DNA from: RUG11551 sp045586185
GTDB lineage: Bacteria; Planctomycetota; Planctomycetia; Pirellulales; Thermoguttaceae
Reading direction: 5' to 3'
Length of the DNA stretch: 18,094 nucleotides
Assembly (NCBI GenBank): GCA_045586185.1
Contig: JAZMZV010000269.1
Coordinates: forward strand, 1-18,094
Of this stretch, positions 1-6,255 are shown in pieces. A program made the position numbers and the translations under genes. The notes beneath the pieces were generated by a model. It was not told the DNA's origin. It did not search any database and worked only from the letters and a program-made list of their open reading frames with translations. Numbering within the stretch: position 1 is the stretch's first letter; each line of letters opens with the position of its first letter.

Positions 1-2
1 CC

Positions 3-50
3 TCTGGAGGCGGAGGAGGTCCCGGTCCCGGCGGACCGCCGCCAATGTAG
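3..50 (+). CDS. C-terminal tail of an upstream protein (partial)
   Basis: Reading from base 3, one frame gives a Gly/Pro-rich tail (SGGGGGPGPGGPPPM) that ends at TAG 48-50. Only 15 codons lie inside the window, so the family cannot be identified. A Gly/Pro-rich tail directly before a MacB/LolD-type ATPase would fit a MacA/HlyD-like periplasmic adaptor or a permease subunit, but that is inferred from context only. The stop is followed within 7 bases by a heptanucleotide repeat array. Confidence 0.4.
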   Translation, partial: SGGGGGPGPGGPPPM

Positions 51-56
51 TTTATA

Positions 57-222
57 AGGCAATAGGCAGTAGGCAGTAGGCAATAGTTTAGATTACCTAC
101 TGCCCTCACGGCTAAATTATTGAACCGATAATGCAGTTCTATTGAAACGCTCCATGTCTATTGCCCAAGGTCTATTGTCTATTGTCTTAACTACTGCCTA
201 CTGCCTATTGCCTACTGCCTCC
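57..222. repeat. Inverted arrays of degenerate heptanucleotide repeats
   Basis: The left array (57-86) runs AGGCAAT/AGGCAGT in 7-base steps. The right array (about 170-222) is the reverse complement, built of CTATTGT, CTACTGC and CTATTGC units. A short copy lies near 97-104. Between the arms, around 141-156, is a segment ending GAAACGCTCC that resembles the core in the other arrays of this window. The arms can pair into a long imperfect hairpin. The right arm ends only 4 bases before the ATG of the ABC ATPase, so it would form that gene's leader. Confidence 0.85.
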
Positions 223-226
223 TCTC

Positions 227-913
227 ATGTCCGAATACTCAGCTGAAATCATCGATCTGCATAAACATTACGAGCTGGGCGGCGAAACCGTCCGCGCTCT
301 TAACGGCGTGTCGTTTAAAATTAAAAAGGGCGAATTCGTCGCTATTATGGGCGCCAGCGGGTCAGGAAAGAGTACGCTTTTGAACCTGTTGGGCTGTCTG
401 GACAGACCCACGTCGGGAGTTATCAAACTGGACGGGGAAGACGTCAGTCAGCTCTCAGACGACCGGCTTTCGGAGATTCGCGCCAGTAAAATCGGATTTA
501 TATTCCAGTCGTATAATCTTATTCCTCAGCTGACGGTTTTGGAGAATATCGAAGTCCCGCTGTATTATCAGGGCGTCATAAACGCGGCGTCCAGACAACG
601 CTGCCATGACCTTGCTGTTAAAGTTGGCTTGAGTCAGCGTTTGGGACACCGCTCTTTCCAGCTTTCCGGCGGACAGCAGCAACGCGTCGGCATCGCCCGC
701 AGTCTGATTAACAATCCCGCGTTCCTCTTGGCGGACGAACCGACAGGAAACCTCGACACTGCCACAACGGAAGAAATCATGAGTCTCTTAAAAGAGCTTA
801 ACGCCGAAGGGAAAACGATTATCATCGTTACTCACGAACCGGAAGTCGGCAACCAAACAAAGAGAATTATCCGCCTCAAAGACGGCGAAGTTGTCGAAGA
901 CACGGGCGCGTGA
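227..913 (+). CDS. ABC transporter ATP-binding protein, LolD/MacB type
   Basis: This is a 228-residue nucleotide-binding subunit with every ABC motif in order: Walker A GASGSGKST (42-50), Q-loop Gln94 in FIFQSYNLIP, signature LSGGQQQRVG (146-155), Walker B FLLADEP (166-172) and H-loop His203 in VTHEPE. The length and the sequence around LNLLGCLDRPTSG match the MacB/LolD/FtsE-like family, whose members pair with four-TM FtsX-like permeases. These move lipoproteins, peptides or drugs from the inner membrane outward. No permease follows; the next gene is pyrH after 288 bases, so the partner would have to be upstream of the window or elsewhere. No Shine-Dalgarno sequence is visible, because the bases before the ATG are heptad repeats. 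The substrate cannot be told from sequence. Confidence 0.93.
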   Translation: MSEYSAEIIDLHKHYELGGETVRALNGVSFKIKKGEFVAIMGASGSGKSTLLNLLGCLDRPTSGVIKLDGEDVSQLSDDRLSEIRASKIGFIFQSYNLIPQLTVLENIEVPLYYQGVINAASRQRCHDLAVKVGLSQRLGHRSFQLSGGQQQRVGIARSLINNPAFLLADEPTGNLDTATTEEIMSLLKELNAEGKTIIIVTHEPEVGNQTKRIIRLKDGEVVEDTGA

Positions 914-1201
914 CGCTTTAGGCGAGCCGGGGTGCGTAAGCCCCCGGGTGGCGAGGCGCAGAATAATTCTTTGTGTTCTTTGTGGTAAAAATTTTCTTTT
1001 TCGGATTTACGTCCGCGATCCAGAATGATTACTGGCTGCGTCATAGATTTTCAGCGGGTCTTTGGACAAGGCGGCGCTCCCCGCGCAAGCGCTGCTCTCA
1101 ACTCAGCCGCCCGCCCCACTAGTAAAAAATATTAAAATTAGTATAATAGAGGGTAATATAATATATTGCAAGGTTTTCGATAGTTTTTTGGAGTCAAAAT
1201 C
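914..1201. other. Intergenic region before pyrH, no gene seen
   Basis: No convincing coding sequence lies here. The left half is GC-rich and contains a segment (about 930-956) with a GGTGGCGAGGCG string. A closely related string recurs near 17028-17041 and, inverted, near 8359-8375. The right end (1121-1165) turns AT-rich and contains the likely pyrH promoter. There is no clear intrinsic terminator for the ABC gene. Confidence 0.6.
1132..1162 (+). promoter_or_regulatory. Possible pyrH promoter
   Basis: Two perfect TATAAT hexamers lie at 1142-1147 and 1157-1162, about 40-60 bases before the pyrH start. Neither has a good -35 at 17 bases. TTAAAA at 1132-1137 is 19 bases from the second. The call rests on the -10 boxes and the local AT-richness. 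Confidence 0.4.
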
Positions 1202-1930
1202 ATGTCCGAACCGGTAGTTCGCCCAAAACGGGTTATTTTGAAAATCTCAGGCGAGGGATTCTGCAACGCCAAGGCGCGTGGAATTCAAATGGACGCTGTT
1301 GTTCATATTGCTGAACAGACCGCGGCAGCCGCGAAAAGCGGAACGCAAATGGCAATCGTTCTCGGCGGCGGGAATATTTTACGAGGCGCGCAGTTCACCT
1401 CCGGCGCAACCCACATTCACGAATCGACTGCTCATTATATGGGCATGATCGCCACCGTTATGAACGGCTTGGCTCTTCAGGACGCTCTGGAATCCTTGGG
1501 ACAGGAAACCCGCGTCATGACCGCTATTAAAATGGACGGCGTTGCGGAAGCGTACATTCGCCGACGCGCTTTACGGCACCTGGAAAAGGGTCGAATCATC
1601 ATTCTCGTTGCTGGAACCGGCAGCCCGTTCGTTACGACGGACACCGCTGCGGCTCAGCGAGCGCTGGAACTCGACGCCGACATCCTGCTCAAAGCAACTC
1701 GCGTTGACGGCGTCTTTACCGCTGATCCGGAAAAAGATCCCAACGCCAAGCTGTACGACAGACTTACCTATACGGAAGTTCGTCAGCAGAACCTTCGCGT
1801 CATGGATCAGGAAGCCATCAGCAAGTGCATGGAATACGCCATGCCGATTCGCGTTTTCAACTTCAAGGTAGACGGCAACATTGAACGCGCCGTTGCTGGC
1901 GAAGACGTCGGAACGCTGATCACGAAATAA
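1202..1930 (+). CDS. pyrH: UMP kinase (uridylate kinase)
   Basis: This 242-residue amino-acid-kinase-fold enzyme phosphorylates UMP to UDP with ATP in cytoplasmic pyrimidine nucleotide synthesis. Visible family features are the N-terminal ILKISGEGF strand and loop (12-20), the glycine-rich GGGNILRG (55-62), TGSPFVTTDTAA (139-150) and the nucleotide-binding KATRVDGVFTADP (164-176), followed by MDQEAI (201-206). The length is typical of bacterial PyrH. The ATG is supported by a GGAG at 1190-1193, eight bases upstream. It is followed by frr, the usual bacterial order, with 83 bases between them. rpsB and tsf, which often precede pyrH, are absent; an ABC gene lies there instead. Confidence 0.97.
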   Translation: MSEPVVRPKRVILKISGEGFCNAKARGIQMDAVVHIAEQTAAAAKSGTQMAIVLGGGNILRGAQFTSGATHIHESTAHYMGMIATVMNGLALQDALESLGQETRVMTAIKMDGVAEAYIRRRALRHLEKGRIIILVAGTGSPFVTTDTAAAQRALELDADILLKATRVDGVFTADPEKDPNAKLYDRLTYTEVRQQNLRVMDQEAISKCMEYAMPIRVFNFKVDGNIERAVAGEDVGTLITK

Positions 1931-1958
1931 TGCGTAATTCGGAATGCGGAATTACGCA
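1931..1958. repeat. Hairpin made of AATTCGG heptads between pyrH and frr
   Basis: TGCGTAATTC (1931-1940) and GAATTACGCA (1949-1958) are perfect 10-base arms around an 8-base loop, starting directly after the pyrH stop. The units AATTCGG, AATGCGG and AATTACG are 7 bases long and match the array at 18043-18077. The following ACGCAAAGCGCATCAA (1954-1969) is the core motif also seen in other heptad hairpins. It lies inside a likely operon and has no T-run, so it may affect mRNA processing rather than termination. Confidence 0.75.
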
Positions 1959-2013
1959 AAGCGCATCAATGAATTAGTTCTCGCTACTAACCACTTAAAT
2001 AAGGAAATTCATC

Positions 2014-2577
2014 ATGTCAGAGGAAATTATTCTCGATGCGGAAGAACGCATGGAAGGTTCGATCGCGCATCTTAAAGAAAACTTGAACGGGATTCGCACC
2101 GGGCGCGCCAACCCGGGGCTGGTTGACGGTTTAAGCGTTACCGTCGCTTCCTACGGCGGGTCTGCTATGACGCTCAAATCGCTGGCGACCGTCTCCGTTC
2201 CGGAACCGACTCAAATTTTGATTCGTCCATTCGACGTCGGCACGCTCAAGGACATCGAAAAGGCGATTATCAACTCCAACCTCGGATACGCGCCCAACAA
2301 CGACGGCCGCGTAATTCGACTGAACATTCCCGCTTTGTCAACGGAAGTTCGCAAAAAGATGTGCACGCGAATCAAGGAATTCTGCGAATCGTGCAAAGTC
2401 GCCATGAGAAACGTTCGCCGAGACGCCAACAAGGCTCTTGATCAGAAGGAAAAGGACAAGCTCATTTCCGAAGATGAACGCGATTCCGCAAAGGAAACGA
2501 TTCAGAAGTCGCTGAAAAAGTTCGAGGAAAAAGCGGACGAACTCGCCAAGGCGAGAGAAAAAGACGTTATGGAATGA
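2014..2577 (+). CDS. frr: Ribosome recycling factor
   Basis: At 187 residues this matches the usual RRF length of about 185. RRF acts with EF-G to split post-termination ribosomes. Conserved RRF features are the N-terminal helix leading to GIRTGRANPGLVDG (27-40), the PEPTQILIRPFD segment in the second domain (64-75) and the long C-terminal helical hairpin, which includes RNVRRDANKALD and KDKLISEDERD. An AAGGA at 2001-2005 lies eight bases before the ATG. The gene follows pyrH on the same strand and precedes tRNA-Leu by 29 bases. Confidence 0.97.
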   Translation: MSEEIILDAEERMEGSIAHLKENLNGIRTGRANPGLVDGLSVTVASYGGSAMTLKSLATVSVPEPTQILIRPFDVGTLKDIEKAIINSNLGYAPNNDGRVIRLNIPALSTEVRKKMCTRIKEFCESCKVAMRNVRRDANKALDQKEKDKLISEDERDSAKETIQKSLKKFEEKADELAKAREKDVME

Positions 2578-2606
2578 TATTCCGCTTTAGACGTTTATTC
2601 GTCAAT

Positions 2607-2686
<80 letters not shown>

Positions 2687-2694
2687 ATTTGCAG

Positions 2695-2721
2695 CGCATA
2701 GTTTTCGCTATGCGTTTTTTT
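2695..2721 (+). terminator. Intrinsic terminator after tRNA-Leu
   Basis: CGCATAG (2695-2701) pairs with CTATGCG (2708-2714) across a TTTTCG loop and is followed directly by seven T residues (2715-2721). This is a textbook rho-independent terminator and probably ends the pyrH-frr-tRNA transcript. Confidence 0.9.
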
Positions 2722-2810
2722 CTGGCTCATCCGAAATGTTGGCGCTTGTGAGCTAAAATATAGTTTATTTAGGGTCTCAATTTTTGTTCCACACGGAAAC
2801 CACGGAGGAG

Positions 2811-2930
2811 ACGGATTCACACCGATTAATTAACTTTGCACAGAATTCATTATTATAAATCAAAGGTTTATTAAATTTAGAATAGTTTTAGAAATAATGA
2901 ATTTATAATAACCAATCGGTGAAAATCCGT
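2811..2930. repeat. Long imperfect inverted repeat in the frr/tRNA-tatD spacer
   Basis: The arm at 2811-2827 (ACGGATTCACACCGATT) pairs with 2914-2930 at 15 of 17 positions. Inside it, AATTCATTAT (2844-2853) pairs with ATAATGAATT (2897-2906). To the right, ATCCGT recurs every 9 bases (2925-2948). No gene lies between 2722 and 3029. Similar ATCCGT-type repeats are familiar from many environmental bacterial genomes, but their role is unknown. Confidence 0.65.
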
Positions 2931-3029
2931 TTAATCCGTCAAATCCGTGAACGGACTGACCTGCATAAACTCTAGGCGCCAACCTACTGGAAGAACCTTT
3001 TTTCTATTCTTTTACCAAAAATTCCGCCC

Positions 3030-3731
3030 TTGACAACAGACTTTCACTGCCATCTTTACGAACCGATTTTTGACGCTGACCGAGACGAGGTTATCGCCCG
3101 AGCCAAGGCGGTTGGCGTAACGCGTTTTTGCTGTGACGCCAGCAAGGAGTCCGACTGGGTTCTGATTGAAAAACTCTATAAACAGTACGGCAGCGAAACG
3201 ATACGTCCCGGTTTTGGAATTCATCCGTGGTTTTCAGACTCCGTTCAGCCCGGCTGGCAGGAACGGCTGGCTGAGAAACTCAAACAATATCCGGACGCTG
3301 TCGTCGCGGAAATCGGCGTGGATTGGATTCGCCGCTCGCACGTCCCGTTTGACGTTCAGACGAAAACGTTTCTCGAACAGATGGAAATCGCCAGAGAATT
3401 GAATCGAAGCGTTACAATCCATTGCGTTCGCGCCTGGGACAAAATGCCGGCGCTGTTTAATCAGTTCGGAGGCTTCTCTCCTGAAATCACGTTCCATTCA
3501 TTCAGCGGCTCCGTTCTCGACGCTCAATGGTTTTTGTCACGTTACAACGCGTTCTTTTCTTTCGGCGTTGAAATCCAAACCGGCAAAAAAGAATCGCTCG
3601 TTCAAACGTACAAATACCTGCTCGACAACGCTCCGCAGACGATTCGCTTTGAATCCGACAGCCCATACATGCCTTTGGTCAAAGGAACGAGAAACGAACC
3701 TTCAAACATCCAGACGCTTTTTGACAATTAA
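3030..3731 (+). CDS. TatD-family metal-dependent hydrolase (short, TTG start)
   Basis: This 233-residue TIM-barrel hydrolase of the TatD group (metal-dependent nucleases and hydrolases) keeps the expected metal ligands: His6 and His8 in DFHCHL, Glu94 in AEIGVDW, His131 in VTIHCVRAW, His156 in TFHSFSG and Asp210 in FESDSPYMP. The best start is TTG at 3030, because it places the HxH motif at the usual position near the N-terminus; no suitable in-frame ATG lies upstream and no good ribosome-binding site is visible. The protein stops soon after RNEPSNI, where TatD proteins normally continue for one or two more helices, so it is about 20-30 residues short. The substrate is unknown; family members act on DNA or D-aminoacyl-tRNA. 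Confidence 0.85.
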   Translation: MTTDFHCHLYEPIFDADRDEVIARAKAVGVTRFCCDASKESDWVLIEKLYKQYGSETIRPGFGIHPWFSDSVQPGWQERLAEKLKQYPDAVVAEIGVDWIRRSHVPFDVQTKTFLEQMEIARELNRSVTIHCVRAWDKMPALFNQFGGFSPEITFHSFSGSVLDAQWFLSRYNAFFSFGVEIQTGKKESLVQTYKYLLDNAPQTIRFESDSPYMPLVKGTRNEPSNIQTLFDN

Positions 3732-3786
3732 TGTCAAGCGAGTAGAACTTTGTAATCCGGATTAGTAATTATACGTCTAAATTATA

Positions 3787-3800
3787 TGCGGGAACCCGCA
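3787..3800. terminator. Short palindrome after tatD-like gene
   Basis: TGCGGG-AA-CCCGCA is a perfect 6-base hairpin 56 bases after the TatD stop. It has no following T-run, so termination is only a possibility. Confidence 0.3.
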
Positions 3801-3859
3801 GTCTGGCGTATTCTAAACTATACACTATATAGAAACTTTAATTTTTCTTCTACAAGATA

Positions 3860-3889
3860 TTGAAAAACTCTTCCCAAAATCGATATAAT
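3860..3889 (+). promoter_or_regulatory. Sigma70-type promoter for the C26-like gene
   Basis: TTGAAA (3860-3865) and TATAAT (3884-3889) are separated by 18 bases. Transcription would begin near 3896 and leave a leader of about 210 bases before the ATG at 4106. No recognisable riboswitch was seen in that leader. Confidence 0.6.
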
Positions 3890-4105
3890 CGCTAAATTTG
3901 GAACCAGCTTGCAAAAACAGACGTTTAACGCGTCGCATTACAAGGAGAAGAAACAGGACAATACAGCAATCAATTCGTTTAATCCAATCATTTGATCGTC
4001 TGAAAGAGAAGGAGCTTTTCAGGCGCGTCGGGAGATAAATGTGCGTATTGCATGCTGTCCTGTTTCGGGGTCGGCGAGAAATCGCTGGAAAGGAATTCCG
4101 TTACT

Positions 4106-4855
4106 ATGCGCGCTAAACCGATGGTGGGACTGAACATGGATTATCGAGCCTCTCGAAATGAAAACCCTGCGTTCAGCTTTCTTTGTTCTGGATATTATGA
4201 TTCTCTTATTCGTTGTGGAGCGATTCCGGTCGCTCTTCCGCCTCTTGATAACGAAGCAGACATTGCTCAGGTTCTCAATACGCTCGACGCTTTTGTAATG
4301 GTTGGGGGAGAAGACCTCGATCCGAATCTTCAGGGCTATGAAACGCATCCGACTGTTCGCAAGATGGATCGCAAACGCGAAAATTTTGATCGTCTGCTCA
4401 TTGCGGAAATCGCTCGCCGAAAAATGCCGTTGCTGGCAATTGGCGCTGGAATGCAGCTGCTGAACGTTTACGAAGGCGGCACGCTCTATTTTGATATTTC
4501 TGAAGACCTTCCCAAAGCTTTGCCGCACATGTGCAAAGGAGGTTTTCTGAATCGTCACGCTTTGAATATTAAACCGGGTTCATTTATGGAAACCATTTAC
4601 GGCGACAGCGATATTCGCGTCAATAGCCGACATCATCAGTGCATTTGCGACGTTGCCGAGAATTTCGAGGCGACTGGCTGGTGCCCGGACGAAGTCATTG
4701 AGGTCATTGAATCGCGCGATCCTGACTGGTTCGCGGTCGGAACCCAGTTCCATCCGGAATGCAGCAAAACCGCCACGGCTCTGGACATGAGAATCTTTGA
4801 AGAATTCATTGCAAACATTACCGGCGAAGTCTATTCTGCCAGTCTTCTGGTTTGA
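4106..4855 (+). CDS. Peptidase C26 / gamma-glutamyl-GABA hydrolase-like protein lacking catalytic Cys
   Basis: This 249-residue protein has the class-I glutamine amidotransferase fold of PuuD-like enzymes. Family landmarks are VGLNMDYR (7-14), the VGGEDLDP loop (66-73), GMQLLNVYEGGTLYFDI (115-131), NSRHHQ (173-178) and GTQFHPE (212-218), with His216 and Glu218 of the catalytic triad present. The nucleophile elbow, normally GICRGMQ, reads AIGAGMQ (111-117), so the cysteine is Gly113. Amide hydrolysis by the usual mechanism is therefore unlikely; a binding or regulatory role is possible. The start at 4106 follows an AAGGA at 4090-4094. An upstream ATG at 4052 would add 18 residues not seen in the family. 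The gene converges with the next one on the minus strand. Confidence 0.85.
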   Translation: MRAKPMVGLNMDYRASRNENPAFSFLCSGYYDSLIRCGAIPVALPPLDNEADIAQVLNTLDAFVMVGGEDLDPNLQGYETHPTVRKMDRKRENFDRLLIAEIARRKMPLLAIGAGMQLLNVYEGGTLYFDISEDLPKALPHMCKGGFLNRHALNIKPGSFMETIYGDSDIRVNSRHHQCICDVAENFEATGWCPDEVIEVIESRDPDWFAVGTQFHPECSKTATALDMRIFEEFIANITGEVYSASLLV

Positions 4856-4914
4856 TCAAACGCGTCATTTCAATTGAGTTGTCAGACGCGAGACGTCTTC
4901 GCGTTTGACTCTGT

Positions 4915-4949
4915 AAAAAATAAAACTCCCCGGAGTCAAGTCCGGGGAG
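4915..4949 (-). terminator. Intrinsic terminator of the thioredoxin-like gene
   Basis: CTCCCCGGA (4926-4934) pairs perfectly with TCCGGGGAG (4941-4949). Read on the minus strand, the stem is followed by a run of T interrupted by one A (4925-4915). It lies 34 bases past the stop of the minus-strand gene and between two convergent genes. Confidence 0.85.
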
Positions 4950-4982
4950 CGTTGATTAGTCTAAAAACTCAAAACGAAACGT

Positions 4983-6107
4983 TTAGTTATCGTCAGCAGG
5001 AGCGTCTTCTTCTGCAGGAGCGTTTTCGTCAGCGGGGACGGGACCGTCGTCTGAACCGGCGCTGAGCTTTTCGAGTTCCGCCATCCATTTTTCGGCTTCC
5101 GCCTTGACGCTGTCTGACAGAGTGGGTTTGTTGAGCAGTTTTTTCAAAGACGCGATGAGCGGTTCACAGCGCTTTTTGAGCGCGTCTGGACTGAGAGCGC
5201 CAGAAGACGCTTTGAACCTTTTAATATTGGCAATCTGTTTCGACAATTCAGCAACGTTTTTATCGGTCTGAAGCGGTTTGAGAACTTCATTGACAGATTC
5301 TTCTCCCGGCAGCCCTTTAACGGATTTGCTGAGCATATTGAGAATGTCGTAGTAAGCCGCAGGCTCTGCTTTGGCTTTTTCCAGAATTTCCGGCAACGTT
5401 GATGTGAGGTAGTCGTCAATAGCCGCTTTAACGGTTTCTTGAGAACCTGAAGCGTCCGGATTCTTTTCAATACTTTTTTCAATCTTAACGTACGGTCCCT
5501 TCCACGGTTTCCCTGGTTCAAACAAACTGTAGTATTCAATTTCTTTCCCAACAAAACTCATTCCTTCCAAAGGATGCTTTACCGGCAGACTTTTCATGCG
5601 TTTGAGCATCATTGCGCCAGGAATGGATTGTTGAAGAGTAAGGTAGACTTCTTTGACTGTTCCAGAACCGAGAACCTGTCCATCAGCGTCCAAAAGCACG
5701 AAAGAACACTGATTTGCCTTTGGCATTTCCTCCTGACAAAGCAGGTTTACATACACGGGAAACATCGGACGACATTGACGAATCACGTTCATTGCGGAGG
5801 CGTTATCCGTTCCAACGTAACTGCCTGCGACCGTAAAAACGCCTGATTTGCTTAACTGCATTTGCAGTTTGTTGAGATTCTGAAAAGTTGTAGTGATTTC
5901 CTGGATTCGTCGGGGCTCCGGACGATTGCCTTCGCCTAAGGTCCAGTAATACAGCAGAACGATTTTGCCATCGTAATAAGATGGATCCAGCTTTCTGGGG
6001 TAGACGGGATCCATGTCGTAGTTAATCGTGGGTTTTTCTGCTGCAATTGCAAAGGGCAGAAGCAGAAACAACAACGCAAATGACAATAAGAAAACGGTTC
6101 GTTTCAT
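4983..6107 (-). CDS. Secreted thioredoxin-fold protein without CXXC, acidic C-tail
   Basis: This 374-residue protein starts with a clear Sec signal peptide: MKRT, a Leu/Phe-rich core, then cleavage near AIAA-EKP (22-23). An ATG 20 codons upstream would bury this signal, so 6107 is preferred. Residues about 40-160 resemble a thioredoxin/AhpC-like fold: GKIVLLYYWTLG (48-58), FTVAGSYVGTD (91-101), FPVYVN (116-121), CSFVLLDADGQVLGSG (134-149). Where redoxins carry CXXC, this one reads WTLGEG, so it is probably not a disulfide oxidoreductase. Residues 225-350 are predicted helical. The end (351-374) is Asp/Glu/Pro/Ala-rich and disordered. It lies downstream of the methionine/folate gene on the same strand, 148 bases away, with its own possible promoter. 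The function is unknown. Confidence 0.75.
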   Translation of the reverse strand: MKRTVFLLSFALLFLLLPFAIAAEKPTINYDMDPVYPRKLDPSYYDGKIVLLYYWTLGEGNRPEPRRIQEITTTFQNLNKLQMQLSKSGVFTVAGSYVGTDNASAMNVIRQCRPMFPVYVNLLCQEEMPKANQCSFVLLDADGQVLGSGTVKEVYLTLQQSIPGAMMLKRMKSLPVKHPLEGMSFVGKEIEYYSLFEPGKPWKGPYVKIEKSIEKNPDASGSQETVKAAIDDYLTSTLPEILEKAKAEPAAYYDILNMLSKSVKGLPGEESVNEVLKPLQTDKNVAELSKQIANIKRFKASSGALSPDALKKRCEPLIASLKKLLNKPTLSDSVKAEAEKWMAELEKLSAGSDDGPVPADENAPAEEDAPADDN

Positions 6108-6146
6108 GATAACGCTTTGGGTTAAGGAGTTGAAAATCGTTAGGAA

Positions 6147-6217
6147 TGAGACGCTGATGATATACAACGTCTCACTCTCATAACTCCAATATTAATTCAT
6201 CTCGCGACAAATTACAA
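6147..6217 (-). promoter_or_regulatory. Possible promoter and leader dyad of the thioredoxin-like gene
   Basis: On the minus strand, TTGTAA (6217-6212) and TAATAT (6194-6189) are 17 bases apart. Just downstream, in the predicted leader, TGAGACG (6147-6153) and CGTCTCA (6168-6174) form a perfect 7-base dyad with a 14-base spacer. The match to consensus is only fair. Confidence 0.35.
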
Positions 6218-6255
6218 GTCCCCGCAGGGATTTTTTTATAAATTTTGGGAAAATG

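Noticed and set aside
57..222. CRISPR or origin iterons
   Set aside because: The heptads are degenerate, lack spacers, occur in most spacers of the window and are not accompanied by a rep or cas gene.
832..1044. 70-codon minus-strand frame between the ABC gene and pyrH
   Set aside because: It overlaps the ABC gene end and GC-rich repeat fragments and has no family resemblance.
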